Positions 8,731 to 16,144 of a stretch of 64,000 nt of DNA are shown piece by piece. Below the pieces are notes generated by a model. The model was not told the origin of the DNA, did not search any database, and saw nothing but the letters and a program-made list of their open reading frames with translations. How positions within the stretch are numbered: position 1 is the stretch's first letter; each line of letters starts with the position of its first letter. Origin of the DNA: Ornithinibacillus gellani (GTDB lineage: Bacteria > Bacillota > Bacilli > Bacillales > Amphibacillaceae); assembly GCF_003730295.1 (NCBI RefSeq), contig NZ_QTSZ01000037.1, positions 124,001 through 188,000 of the forward strand, in the 5' to 3' direction. The position numbers and the translations under genes are program-made.

Positions 8731-9309
8731 TTAATTTTCGTCATCCATCTCACTGAAAAATAAATCTGCTTCCTTTTCTAATTCGTCCATATCCAGGTCT
8801 TCAGGTAATGGTGGCAATTCTTCAATGGAACTAAGACCAAAATAAGTAAGAAATTCTTTGGATGTTGCAAATAAAATTGGTCTGCCAATTCCCTCTTTTC
8901 GTCCTGCTTCTTCAATGAGCGATCTAGCAACTAAAGTTTGCACTGATCGATCACTATTGACACCACGAATATCTTCAATTTCACTTCGAGTAATTGGTTG
9001 ATTGTAAGCAATGATTGCTAATGTTTCTAATGCTGCCTGTGACATTCTGGATGATTGCGGTGCTTCTAGTAGTTTTTTAAAATAACTGCTATGCTCGGGC
9101 TTCGTAGTCAAGTGATATACTTCGTGAGACCTGATAATCATCATTCCGCGCTCAGCGTGTTCGTAATCATATTGAAGTTCTTTTATTAAGTGGACAGCTA
9201 ATTCCTCGCTAATATCCATTATTTTTCTCAGTTGCTTTATCGTAATACCTTCATCCCCACTTGCAAAAAGCAGACCTTCTGTAATTGCTTTTAAATTTTT
9301 AATCTCCAA
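8731..9309 (-). CDS. scpB: Segregation and condensation protein B
   Basis: Winged-helix kleisin partner of 192 aa in the SMC-ScpA-ScpB condensin, which compacts and segregates the chromosome. Conserved stretches LEAITEGLLFASGDEG-like N-terminus, QAALETLAIIAYNQPITRSEIEDIRGV and GRPILFATSKEFLTYFGL are visible. The C-terminus is acidic. The start is a TTG at 9309 with GGAGG seven bases upstream. It lies about 40 bases after scpA and in the same direction. Confidence 0.95.
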   Translation of the reverse strand: MEIKNLKAITEGLLFASGDEGITIKQLRKIMDISEELAVHLIKELQYDYEHAERGMMIIRSHEVYHLTTKPEHSSYFKKLLEAPQSSRMSQAALETLAIIAYNQPITRSEIEDIRGVNSDRSVQTLVARSLIEEAGRKEGIGRPILFATSKEFLTYFGLSSIEELPPLPEDLDMDELEKEADLFFSEMDDEN

Positions 9310-9350
9310 ATGTGCGCCTCCTATTCCGATATATGTATGGTTGGCTAGCT

Positions 9351-10076
9351 TTATTTAGCATGGATATACAAGGCTTCAAAATGCTTTGTTTGCCGACAAT
9401 AAATTTGTTGTTTTTTCATTAGCTCCAGTATAGCGATGAACGTTACAACCATATTGGATTTGGAAGGATAAGTGAATAATTCATCAAATAATATCCCATC
9501 TTTGGTTTGTTGAACTTGCATTAGTACTTCTTCCATACGCTGTTCAATTGGAATTTCCGCACGATGTACTTTTGTTTCTAATGGCGCAGTCCATTTTTTT
9601 CTTTCCAACATTTTACCGAGTGCACCTAGCATGTCATAAATGGATAATTCACCAGGCATAATAGGAACTTGCTTCTCTAATTCCTTAAATATAACTGGTG
9701 GTCGTGTAAATATTTGGTTTGCGTTGGTTTCTTTTTCTTTTAATTGTTCGGCAGCATTTTTATATTTGCGATATTCAATTAACCGATTCATTAATTCTTC
9801 ACGAGGATCTTCCATATATTCTTCTTCATCTGGAAGCTGTTGTTTGGGTAAGAGCATTTGACTTTTGATGGCAATCAAGGTAGCAGCCATCACTAAATAT
9901 TCACTCGCTATATTCAGTTCAAGCCGTTTCATTGTATGGATATATTGCATATACTGTTCTGTAATCTCTGCAACCGGAATATCATAAATATCAATTTCAT
10001 AACGATTAATGAGATGAAGCAGTAAATCAAGTGGTCCTTCAAATGAATCTAATTTCACCTGATAGCCATCATTCAT
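9351..10076 (-). CDS. scpA: Segregation and condensation protein A
   Basis: Kleisin subunit of the SMC condensin, about 241 aa. The N-terminal SMC-neck-binding region shows YQVKLDSFEGPLDLLLHLI, and EYLVMAATLIAIKSQMLLP is the usual central motif. An upstream in-frame TTG (10100) lacks a ribosome site. The ATG at 10076 has AAAGGACG about ten bases before it and aligns with family N-termini, so it is chosen. It is followed by scpB, the standard pair; in B. subtilis ribT lies just upstream, as here. Confidence 0.95.
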   Translation of the reverse strand: MNDGYQVKLDSFEGPLDLLLHLINRYEIDIYDIPVAEITEQYMQYIHTMKRLELNIASEYLVMAATLIAIKSQMLLPKQQLPDEEEYMEDPREELMNRLIEYRKYKNAAEQLKEKETNANQIFTRPPVIFKELEKQVPIMPGELSIYDMLGALGKMLERKKWTAPLETKVHRAEIPIEQRMEEVLMQVQQTKDGILFDELFTYPSKSNMVVTFIAILELMKKQQIYCRQTKHFEALYIHAK

Positions 10077-10220
10077 AAGGGAACGTCCTTTCTTCTTCAA
10101 GAAAATAAGCTATTCTGTCACATCCGCCCATACCATCTGCATGTTTCTTTCATAAGTTATTAACGTAAGATAAATGTTACCATAAAACATTTATGTTAAG
10201 AAGGTAAAGGAGGAATTCAA

Positions 10221-10310
10221 ATGGGAGCTAATTATGGTTACGGTGGAGGCTTCGCGTTAATCGTAGTACTGTTCATTCTTCTGATCATTGTTGGTGCTGC
10301 CTGGTTCTAA
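10221..10310 (+). CDS. Tiny transmembrane protein, YjcZ/TIGR01732-like
   Basis: A 29-residue open frame on the plus strand: a short glycine/tyrosine head (GANYGYGGGF) followed by one membrane helix (ALIVVLFILLIIVGAAWF). A strong AAAGGAGG ribosome site sits seven bases before the ATG. The head-helix pattern is the hallmark of the tiny transmembrane family of spore formers (YjcZ, YczN and relatives), many of which are made during sporulation. Function is unknown; a role in spore coat or membrane assembly is inferred from the family. It stands alone between scpA and the ribT side, reading against both. Confidence 0.85.
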   Translation: MGANYGYGGGFALIVVLFILLIIVGAAWF

Positions 10311-10362
10311 TATGATCAGCTCATAAAACCACGATGAGAACAGTTCTTTATAACGGATTAAA

Positions 10363-10500
10363 TGGCTGTAAGTCCCCTGCTTCAAGAATTATTGTTGATA
10401 ACAAGAATGGGAAGTGGGGGATCAACAGCCAGTAAAGGCCTAATTCGTTCAAACTAACAATTAGTGGGGAAAGTGCAAAACCCCCCACTGATTGAAGTTT
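10363..10500. repeat. Double-hairpin structured element (candidate ncRNA or MITE-like repeat)
   Basis: Two long imperfect hairpins lie in tandem. The first (10363-10431) pairs TGGCTGT with ACAGCCA, then TCCCC with GGGGA, CTTC with GAAG and TTGTT with AACAA, with symmetric internal loops (AAG/TCA, TG/TG). The second (10451-10500) pairs about 17 bases around a 13-base loop and has G/C runs. Such nested, symmetric pairing is not expected by chance in low-GC intergenic DNA. An open frame across it on the minus strand (10348-10557) looks like a by-product. Strand and function are unknown. Confidence 0.6.
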
Positions 10501-10520
10501 CACTCTATCGAATGGGAATA

Positions 10521-10550
10521 AAAATCCAGCCCGATGTGGGGCTGGATTTT
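10521..10550. terminator. Bidirectional intrinsic terminator at the end of ribT
   Basis: A perfect 12-bp stem (10521-10532 with 10539-10550) has a six-base loop. T runs flank it on both strands because the arms end in AAAA/TTTT. It lies three bases after the ribT stop on the minus strand and may also end transcripts coming from the tiny gene at 10221. Confidence 0.85.
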
Positions 10551-10553
10551 TAT

Positions 10554-10943
10554 TCATTCATTCTCACGCTCGTTATCTTGAACCTGCTCTGGCATTGGGT
10601 CATCACATTTATTAAAAAATTGCTGGGTTAGTTCATCTGCGCATACTGCGTATTTCCCCTGATACATTTCCATGATTTTTCGAACCATTTTTTTGCCGAT
10701 TCCCATGTTCCGATAGGATGGATTGACAGATATATGTTGGATGACAGCATTAATGTCATCCTCTATCTTCAATCCAATTGCACCTAGAACATCCTCTTCT
10801 TTCCAAAGATAAAGATGCCAGTTGGGATTTGTTTCATATTCCTTTATTGTTTGTTGCAGTCTTTTAATATCCTTTTCTTCCGGCATAAAAGAAAGCAACC
10901 CCATTGCGATCTTTTCTTGGTTTTTCTTATAACGAATTAGCAT
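10554..10943 (-). CDS. ribT: GNAT family acetyltransferase RibT
   Basis: Small GNAT acetyltransferase of 129 aa. The N-terminus MLIRYKKNQEKIAMGLLSFMP is very like B. subtilis RibT, and the acetyl-CoA loop is present as HISVNPSYRNMGIGKKMVRKI (about residues 69-90). In B. subtilis ribT is the last gene of the riboflavin operon ribDEAH-T. Here no riboflavin biosynthesis genes and no recognisable FMN riboswitch lie upstream; ppiB and a metalloprotease gene come first. The exact substrate is not established. The tail is acidic and short. Confidence 0.85.
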   Translation of the reverse strand: MLIRYKKNQEKIAMGLLSFMPEEKDIKRLQQTIKEYETNPNWHLYLWKEEDVLGAIGLKIEDDINAVIQHISVNPSYRNMGIGKKMVRKIMEMYQGKYAVCADELTQQFFNKCDDPMPEQVQDNERENE

Positions 10944-11077
10944 AAATACCCCTCATTAGTAAAAACTTAACTGCCATGGAGTGAACGGAATGCATATTAT
11001 ATATAGTTATGACGTATTTTATGTGATTTGTCAACTTTTAATAAAATGCCAGACTTTACAGTAAAAAAGTAACCTAT

Positions 11078-11140
11078 TCATTTTACTGCTTTCTTACAAT
11101 ATGGACAAATGATCGGCAAATCATACATATCCATTATAGA
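11078..11140 (-). other. In-frame extension of the M50 gene beyond its stop, with CPYC knuckle
   Basis: Immediately after the TAA of the upstream protease gene (11141-11143) the same frame stays open for 20 codons and encodes SIMDMYDLPIICPYCKKAVK before a TGA. The CPYC pair looks like half of a zinc ribbon. It could be the remains of a longer C-terminus cut by a nonsense mutation, a read-through product, or chance. No ribosome site serves the internal ATG. Confidence 0.3.
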
Positions 11141-11599
11141 TTAGATTTGTCTATTCTTTTGAATTGCTCGCAAAACAATGTATCCATCAGATAATTTACT
11201 TTTTATTTTAAAAGGGATTAAGTTAACAATCCCTAACCAACTATTATAAAAAAGGAATAGCAGGATAAAATCAGATGGATAATAACGATAAGTCAATAAG
11301 CTGACTGCAACCATAATTAAGTTGCAAAGCGGACCGCATAATGAAATGATTGCTGCTTCTTTTTGTTTATAGCTACTTGCCCGCTTACTCTCCGTTTGCC
11401 CAGAAATAAAAAAATAAAGTCTAACATCCATTGTAATTTTCCCGAAACTGCGAGTAAATAATTTTTTCCCACTTCCAATGGTCAGTTTTATTGTTTCTGC
11501 TCTACAAATAATGGCACCAATCATATGACCACCTTCATGGAGAAAGGTACAAATTGGTGCAACGATGAATAGCAGAATCAGTAACATTTCAAATGTCAT
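11141..11599 (-). CDS. M50-like membrane metalloprotease
   Basis: Hydrophobic protein of 152 aa with the zinc-protease signature HEGGH (H21-E22-x-x-H25) inside the first membrane segment, a GPLCNL block and a second motif NLIPF...DGY near the C-terminus (about residues 123-138) that supplies the third ligand in site-2-type proteases. No PDZ domain is present, so it is a minimal M50-type enzyme. The substrate is unknown. It occupies the place where the riboflavin operon lies in B. subtilis, between ppiB and ribT. The ribosome site is weak. The frame continues past the stop for 20 more codons with a CPYC motif. Confidence 0.7.
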   Translation of the reverse strand: MTFEMLLILLFIVAPICTFLHEGGHMIGAIICRAETIKLTIGSGKKLFTRSFGKITMDVRLYFFISGQTESKRASSYKQKEAAIISLCGPLCNLIMVAVSLLTYRYYPSDFILLFLFYNSWLGIVNLIPFKIKSKLSDGYIVLRAIQKNRQI

Positions 11600-11623
11600 T
11601 TAATTATTCACATGTTATGCGTC

Positions 11624-12064
11624 TTAGGATTCGGATACAACCTTCAATTCCTTCATAACATCTCCATTTTGCATTGCTTTAACATGCTCCATGCCTGATG
11701 TTACTTTCCCGAATACTGTATGAACTCCATTTAAATGTGGTTGCGGTTCATGGACAATGAAGAATTGACAGCTTCCAGTATCCTTTCCAGCATGTGCCAT
11801 AGAAAGTGTACCTTCTACATGTTCATGTGGATTTCCTTCCGTTTCACATTTAATGGTATAACCTGCAGAACCAGTACCTGTTCCATTTGGACAACCACCC
11901 TGACTAACAAATCCAGGAATAACACGGTGGAATGTCAATCCATCATAGAAGTTTTCATTTGCTAGTTTTTCAAAATTAGCTACTGTACCTGGTGCTGCAT
12001 CAGGATACAGTTCAAAGTCAATTCTATTACCATTTTCCATTACAATATATCCAGTTTTAGACAT
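11624..12064 (-). CDS. ppiB: Peptidyl-prolyl cis-trans isomerase B (cyclophilin)
   Basis: Cytoplasmic cyclophilin of about 146 aa that speeds prolyl isomerisation in protein folding. Core motifs are present: [13 protein letters not shown], the CQFFIV region ([25 protein letters not shown]) and MEHVKAM. The frame is open to 12100, but GGAG lies eight bases before the ATG at 12064 ([12 protein letters not shown]), which gives the usual family length. It lies after lysA in the same direction, as in B. subtilis. Confidence 0.95.
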   Translation of the reverse strand: MSKTGYIVMENGNRIDFELYPDAAPGTVANFEKLANENFYDGLTFHRVIPGFVSQGGCPNGTGTGSAGYTIKCETEGNPHEHVEGTLSMAHAGKDTGSCQFFIVHEPQPHLNGVHTVFGKVTSGMEHVKAMQNGDVMKELKVVSES

Positions 12065-12189
12065 GTTCATATCTCCTTCATCTGATAAGTTTACATACAA
12101 ATTCTTTATTATCTTACCACTTATACGCTTATTTTAAAAGAAACATAAATGGAACGGTTGATTTAGAGCTTGTTTTGATACACAGCTAA

Positions 12190-13500
12190 CTAACCCTCGT
12201 AGGATAAATCATGTTGGATAATATCCTCTAGTGATTCCCGTTTTATCACCAATTGATCTTGCCCGTTTTCTACAAATACAACTGCTGGGCGAGGAAAACG
12301 ATTATAATTATTAGCCATGGAATAACCATAGGCACCTGTCGCAAAAACTGCTAAAATATCACCTTGCTCTGCAGAAGCAAGTGGCAAATCCCAAATAAGC
12401 ATATCACCAGATTCACAGCACTTACCTGCAATGGATACTGTTGAATCAATCGGCGCAGCTGCTTTATTTGCCAAAACTGCGTGATATTGTGCTTGATACA
12501 GGGCCGGCCGCAGATTATCGGTCATCCCCCCGTCCACTGCAAGATACTGACGAACATCAGGTATTTGCTTAGAAGCACCAATAGTATATAAAGTCGTACA
12601 TGCATCCCCAACAATGGAACGCCCAGGTTCAATCCAAATTTCAGGCATTGGTATACCCCATTTTCCGGCATTTTCCTTTACTTTTGTTACGATGGCATCA
12701 ACATGCATCTCTAAAGGAATCGGCTTGTCTGTATCCGTATAACGAATACCGAATCCGCCACCCACATTTATAATTTCCGGTGTGTAATGATAGCTTTCCT
12801 TCCAGTTTGCCAATGCATGAAATAGCACATCGATTGCCGTCGTATAACTATTTGTATCAAAAAGCTGTGAACCAAGATGACAATGTAAGCCTTTAAATTT
12901 CATATACTTGTGATCTTTCAATTGCTGAAAGGCTTTTTCAGCTTGTCCATTCTTTACATCAAATCCAAATTTAGAATCTTCATTACCAGTCATAATATAG
13001 CGATGCGTTTCAGACTCGATACCTGGTGTGACTCGAATTAATACATCCATTTGCTGCTGTTTACGCTCCAATATTTCCCCAAGTTGTTCAATTTCCAAAA
13101 AATTATCAATCACGATACAACCAATCTGATGTTCAACAGCCATTTCCAGCTCATCGATGCTCTTATTATTGCCATGGTAATGGATTTTTTCAGGCGGAAA
13201 ATCTGCCTGAAGCGCTGTATAGAGCTCGCCAGAAGAAACTACATCAATTGATAAACCTTCTTGCTTCATCACCTGCAGGATTGCAATGGATGAAAAAGCT
13301 TTACTTGCATAGGCGACTTGAAATTTAACACCCCTTTTTTGAAAGGTATGCATAAACGCACGGCAATTTTCCCGGATGCGTGCAACATCATAAACGAATA
13401 AAGGTGTTTGATATGTATTCGCTAATTCAACTGCATCTTTGCCACCAATCGTCAAGTGACCTTTTTCATTTGTGCCAAATGGTTCTTGTATATGATTCAA
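12190..13500 (-). CDS. lysA: Diaminopimelate decarboxylase
   Basis: PLP enzyme of 436 aa that makes lysine from meso-diaminopimelate, the last step of the pathway. The PLP lysine lies in VAYASKAFSS (about residue 67); other signatures are HCHLGSQ, NVGGGFGIRY, EPGRSIVGDA and CCESGDML. The start is TTG at 13500 with GGGAGG seven bases upstream. In B. subtilis lysA directly follows spoVAF; here the puc operon and a small gene separate them. The aspartokinase at 60778 feeds the same pathway. Confidence 0.97.
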   Translation of the reverse strand: MNHIQEPFGTNEKGHLTIGGKDAVELANTYQTPLFVYDVARIRENCRAFMHTFQKRGVKFQVAYASKAFSSIAILQVMKQEGLSIDVVSSGELYTALQADFPPEKIHYHGNNKSIDELEMAVEHQIGCIVIDNFLEIEQLGEILERKQQQMDVLIRVTPGIESETHRYIMTGNEDSKFGFDVKNGQAEKAFQQLKDHKYMKFKGLHCHLGSQLFDTNSYTTAIDVLFHALANWKESYHYTPEIINVGGGFGIRYTDTDKPIPLEMHVDAIVTKVKENAGKWGIPMPEIWIEPGRSIVGDACTTLYTIGASKQIPDVRQYLAVDGGMTDNLRPALYQAQYHAVLANKAAAPIDSTVSIAGKCCESGDMLIWDLPLASAEQGDILAVFATGAYGYSMANNYNRFPRPAVVFVENGQDQLVIKRESLEDIIQHDLSYEG

Positions 13501-13644
13501 TTGAAAGCCTCCCGTTATAAAACATAAAATGTTAAAAACACATTATCATAATAATCGGTAAAACGGAAGATAAATGTATACATAAGGTATTGTCAACAAA
13601 GAATAAATATATCTGAAAGTAGTTGAATATAAGGAGAGATAAAA

Positions 13645-14040
13645 TTGAAGAAGAAATTAACCGTGGAACAAAAGTATGCGAAACAGCAACAAATGCAAAA
13701 ACAGGTGGATGACATGACAAAGACGGAAAGCCATGAATTTAAAGGTTCCGAACAACAACAGTCTTTACTCTATATCAAACAAATGGAGCAAGCATTGAAA
13801 GTAGCAGCACAAACGATACAACAAATGCAAACGAGCCATCCAGAATGGGAGCAATTGGTTACCATTGAACAAGCACTTGCCAATGCGATGCAGCAGTTTC
13901 AACTACTGAAACAGGATGCTCATGGATGGCTTTACGGATTACCTAAAGGAGAAATGCAACAAATAAAGGAGTTACAGCATGCACTCGAACAAGCAGGTGA
14001 ACAGTTACAGTTCATACAGCAGACAGCATTTGAACAGTAA
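13645..14040 (+). CDS. Glutamine-rich coiled-coil protein of unknown function
   Basis: A 131-aa protein I do not recognise. It starts at a TTG with AAGGAGAG six bases upstream. It has no signal peptide or membrane segment and is about one fifth glutamine. Heptad-like runs (QMEQALKVAAQTIQQMQ and ELQHALEQAGEQLQFIQQ) suggest two coiled-coil helices around a short GWLYGLPKGE linker near residue 95. It reads against lysA on one side and converges with pucB, with only 11 bases between the two stops. No domain or catalytic motif is visible. Confidence 0.7.
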   Translation: MKKKLTVEQKYAKQQQMQKQVDDMTKTESHEFKGSEQQQSLLYIKQMEQALKVAAQTIQQMQTSHPEWEQLVTIEQALANAMQQFQLLKQDAHGWLYGLPKGEMQQIKELQHALEQAGEQLQFIQQTAFEQ

Positions 14041-14051
14041 CATGCTTCTTA

Positions 14052-14681
14052 TTAATACATGTCATTCTTATTCTGACGTTGTTCCATTTGATACCAATCC
14101 TCCTTGGTATCGATATCCATAAAGGATTCCTTTTTATCAAAATCTAATATGACTCCCTGCTGTTCATATGCTTGAATTAAAGATTTTGCCCCACTGTCTC
14201 CAGTTAAATGTAAAAGGTGGTTAAACAAATTTGCGTGAAACAATACGGGTGGCTGAATCATTTGATTACAGCTGGCCGCAACAAAATAAATCGTTCGTTT
14301 GGTTGATTGTTGAAGATAGGTATTGATTATTTTGTCAATTATTTCTGTTGTAAGGAAAGGCTGATCTGCAAGCAAAATAATAATTGCATCTGCGCTTTTT
14401 TCCATAGCCTGTAACAAGCCGCAGCGAATAGAATACGCTTGACCAAAAGACGTATTTTTACAGTATATCAATTCCCATGCCGCACTGCTTCGCGGAAGCC
14501 AATCCATTGCACTTTCTTCCCTGCCAACAACAATTACATGGTCTAGCTTAGAATGGATTGCTACATCCAGCCCGTATTGTCCAAGTGGTTTATTATTCCA
14601 TAAAGTTGAAAGTTTATTACTTCCAAATCGTCTGCTGCTCCCAGCCGCGAGGTATATGCCCACGATATAAGGTCGTTTCAC
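14052..14681 (-). CDS. pucB: Molybdenum cofactor cytidylyltransferase-like protein PucB
   Basis: MobA/MocA-type nucleotidyltransferase of 209 aa that probably converts molybdopterin cofactor to the cytosine dinucleotide form needed by xanthine dehydrogenase. The nucleotide-binding loop is LAAGSSRRFGSNKL at the N-terminus, with LLADQPF in the middle. The GTG start at 14681 has GGGAGG six bases upstream and lies inside pucA, overlapping it by 65 bases in another frame. Last gene of the puc operon. The family is clear; the exact nucleotide used is inferred. Confidence 0.88.
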   Translation of the reverse strand: MKRPYIVGIYLAAGSSRRFGSNKLSTLWNNKPLGQYGLDVAIHSKLDHVIVVGREESAMDWLPRSSAAWELIYCKNTSFGQAYSIRCGLLQAMEKSADAIIILLADQPFLTTEIIDKIINTYLQQSTKRTIYFVAASCNQMIQPPVLFHANLFNHLLHLTGDSGAKSLIQAYEQQGVILDFDKKESFMDIDTKEDWYQMEQRQNKNDMY

Positions 14682-15690
14682 ATGGCACCTCCCATTTTTT
14701 ATGTTGTTGGCGTTGTATTTGAATCATTTCAGCAACCATACTAATTGCAATTTCCGCAGGTCCTTCCGCTTTAATATTCATTCCGACTGGAGCATGTATA
14801 TATGGTGGTAATGCTTTTCCATTATGAAGTCTTTCAGTTCTTTTTCTTGGTCCTAACACACCGATATAACGACATTTCCCCCAGTTAATTAACGTTTGAA
14901 GCAGTTCTCTGTCTTTTTGGAAATGATGACTCATAAGAACGACAAAATCTGTAGGTAATAAGGATATCGATTTTGAAAGTTCGTTTCCATTAGGTAAAAA
15001 CACCAATTTTGCATGAGGGAAATTCGTTTGTTTTAGTCTGTTTTCACGCCAATCTAGTATTGTAACTGAAAATCCAACGGTGGACGCGATATTGGCCAGC
15101 GGTTCTGCATCTAGACCTGCTCCAAAAATAATTAAGCGAGGATTAGGCATCACTTGCTGAATAAATAGATCAAGATCTTGGGAAGATTGTTTGGCTACAG
15201 ATAGCTGGGTGTTGATCCTTTGTCCTATCTGCGATGAATCAACAGGGATAAAAGTACGTCTAACTGTTGGACGATTGTGAACGAGCTTAGTCATAATAAT
15301 GACAGGCTGTCCCCTATCAAGCTGTTTTTTAACAGATAATAATTGCTTTTTTAGTTTTTCATCTATTTTTTCTAATAAAATATGTACCTTACCATTACAA
15401 CCCGCTCCTCTTCCCCATGTTAAATCGTCTTCTGCTTGCAAATCATATATACATATTTCAGGATTAGCTTGAGCCGACTGCAGCATGCTGCTCGCTTGAT
15501 ATGCCAGATCCGTTTCTAAGCAACCACCACTAATCAGACCGTATTGCTTTCCGCGATTAGAAAACAGCATAGCAGCTCCCTCTTTACGATAGGCAGAACC
15601 GTCCACATGTATAATCGTAGCCAAGACGAAGGAATCATTTTTATTTTTTAGTACTTGTAATAAATCATGAATGGTGTTCATGATATTCAT
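14617..15690 (-). CDS. pucA: Xanthine dehydrogenase accessory protein PucA (XdhC/CoxI family)
   Basis: Accessory protein of 357 aa that helps insert the sulfurated molybdenum cofactor into xanthine dehydrogenase. The N-terminal XdhC/CoxI domain shows VDGSAYRKEGAAMLF and GLISGGCLETDLAY, followed by GRGAGCNGKVHILLE. The C-terminal half is Rossmann-like (LIIFGAGLDAEPLANIA, about residue 190). It overlaps the end of pucE by 26 bases and the start of pucB by 65 bases. The ATG three codons further in (15681) is an alternative start. Confidence 0.9.
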   Translation of the reverse strand: MNIMNTIHDLLQVLKNKNDSFVLATIIHVDGSAYRKEGAAMLFSNRGKQYGLISGGCLETDLAYQASSMLQSAQANPEICIYDLQAEDDLTWGRGAGCNGKVHILLEKIDEKLKKQLLSVKKQLDRGQPVIIMTKLVHNRPTVRRTFIPVDSSQIGQRINTQLSVAKQSSQDLDLFIQQVMPNPRLIIFGAGLDAEPLANIASTVGFSVTILDWRENRLKQTNFPHAKLVFLPNGNELSKSISLLPTDFVVLMSHHFQKDRELLQTLINWGKCRYIGVLGPRKRTERLHNGKALPPYIHAPVGMNIKAEGPAEIAISMVAEMIQIQRQQHKKWEVPCETTLYRGHIPRGWEQQTIWK

Positions 15691-16144
15691 TCCGATCGAT
15701 TAATAATGTGACAGCATCTATGATTTCCTGATAACCGGTACAGCGACAAATATTTGAATCCAGCCATTGTTTCATTGTTTCCTCATCTGCATTTGGATGA
15801 TGCTGAAGTAAGGCATACGCATTCAAAATATAACCTGGTGTACAATATCCACATTGTAATGCCCACTTTTCTTCAAATGCTTTTTGTACTGTTTGATCAA
15901 TAAGCCCTTCAATGGTCATAATATTTTTATCCATTACTTCCATAGAAAATAATTGGCAAGCCTGAATTGGTATATGATCCACTAAAATGGTACATGAGCC
16001 ACAGTCACCGTTTTTGCATCCTGGTTTTGCTCCAGTAAGACCAGCATTTCTTAATGTGTCCAAAAATAATTCAGCTTGGCGAACCATTAGTGTTTTCACT
16101 TGTCCATTAATCTGTACTTGAATCGTTTGGGGAAGATGATTCAT
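15665..16144 (-). CDS. pucE: Xanthine dehydrogenase iron-sulfur subunit PucE
   Basis: Small subunit of 159 aa carrying two [2Fe-2S] clusters that pass electrons from the molybdenum centre to FAD. The plant-ferredoxin-type motif is GCKNGDCGSCTILVD with a further Cys in IQACQLF. The second cluster motif is CGYCTPGYI and CRCTGYQEI. It starts one base after pucC ends. Length and motifs fit the family fully. It belongs to the leftward pucD-C-E-A-B operon. Confidence 0.95.
   Translation of the reverse strand: MNHLPQTIQVQINGQVKTLMVRQAELFLDTLRNAGLTGAKPGCKNGDCGSCTILVDHIPIQACQLFSMEVMDKNIMTIEGLIDQTVQKAFEEKWALQCGYCTPGYILNAYALLQHHPNADEETMKQWLDSNICRCTGYQEIIDAVTLLIDRNEYHEHHS

Noticed and set aside
10348-10557. 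Minus-strand open frame of 69 codons downstream of ribT
   Set aside because: It covers two long hairpins and the ribT terminator, has no ribosome site and its composition follows the inverted repeats. Treated as an artefact of the structured element.
10944-11140. Possible FMN riboswitch upstream of ribT
   Set aside because: None of the conserved RFN-element blocks is visible; the gap holds only A/T-rich sequence and the in-frame tail of the protease gene.
13561-13600. TTGACA upstream of lysA as a SigA promoter
   Set aside because: The -35 is perfect on the minus strand, but no acceptable -10 lies 16-18 bases downstream.
14617-14681. Possible frameshift joining pucA and pucB
   Set aside because: Both proteins are complete at both ends and pucB has its own GGGAGG site and GTG start, so the overlap is real and not a broken gene.
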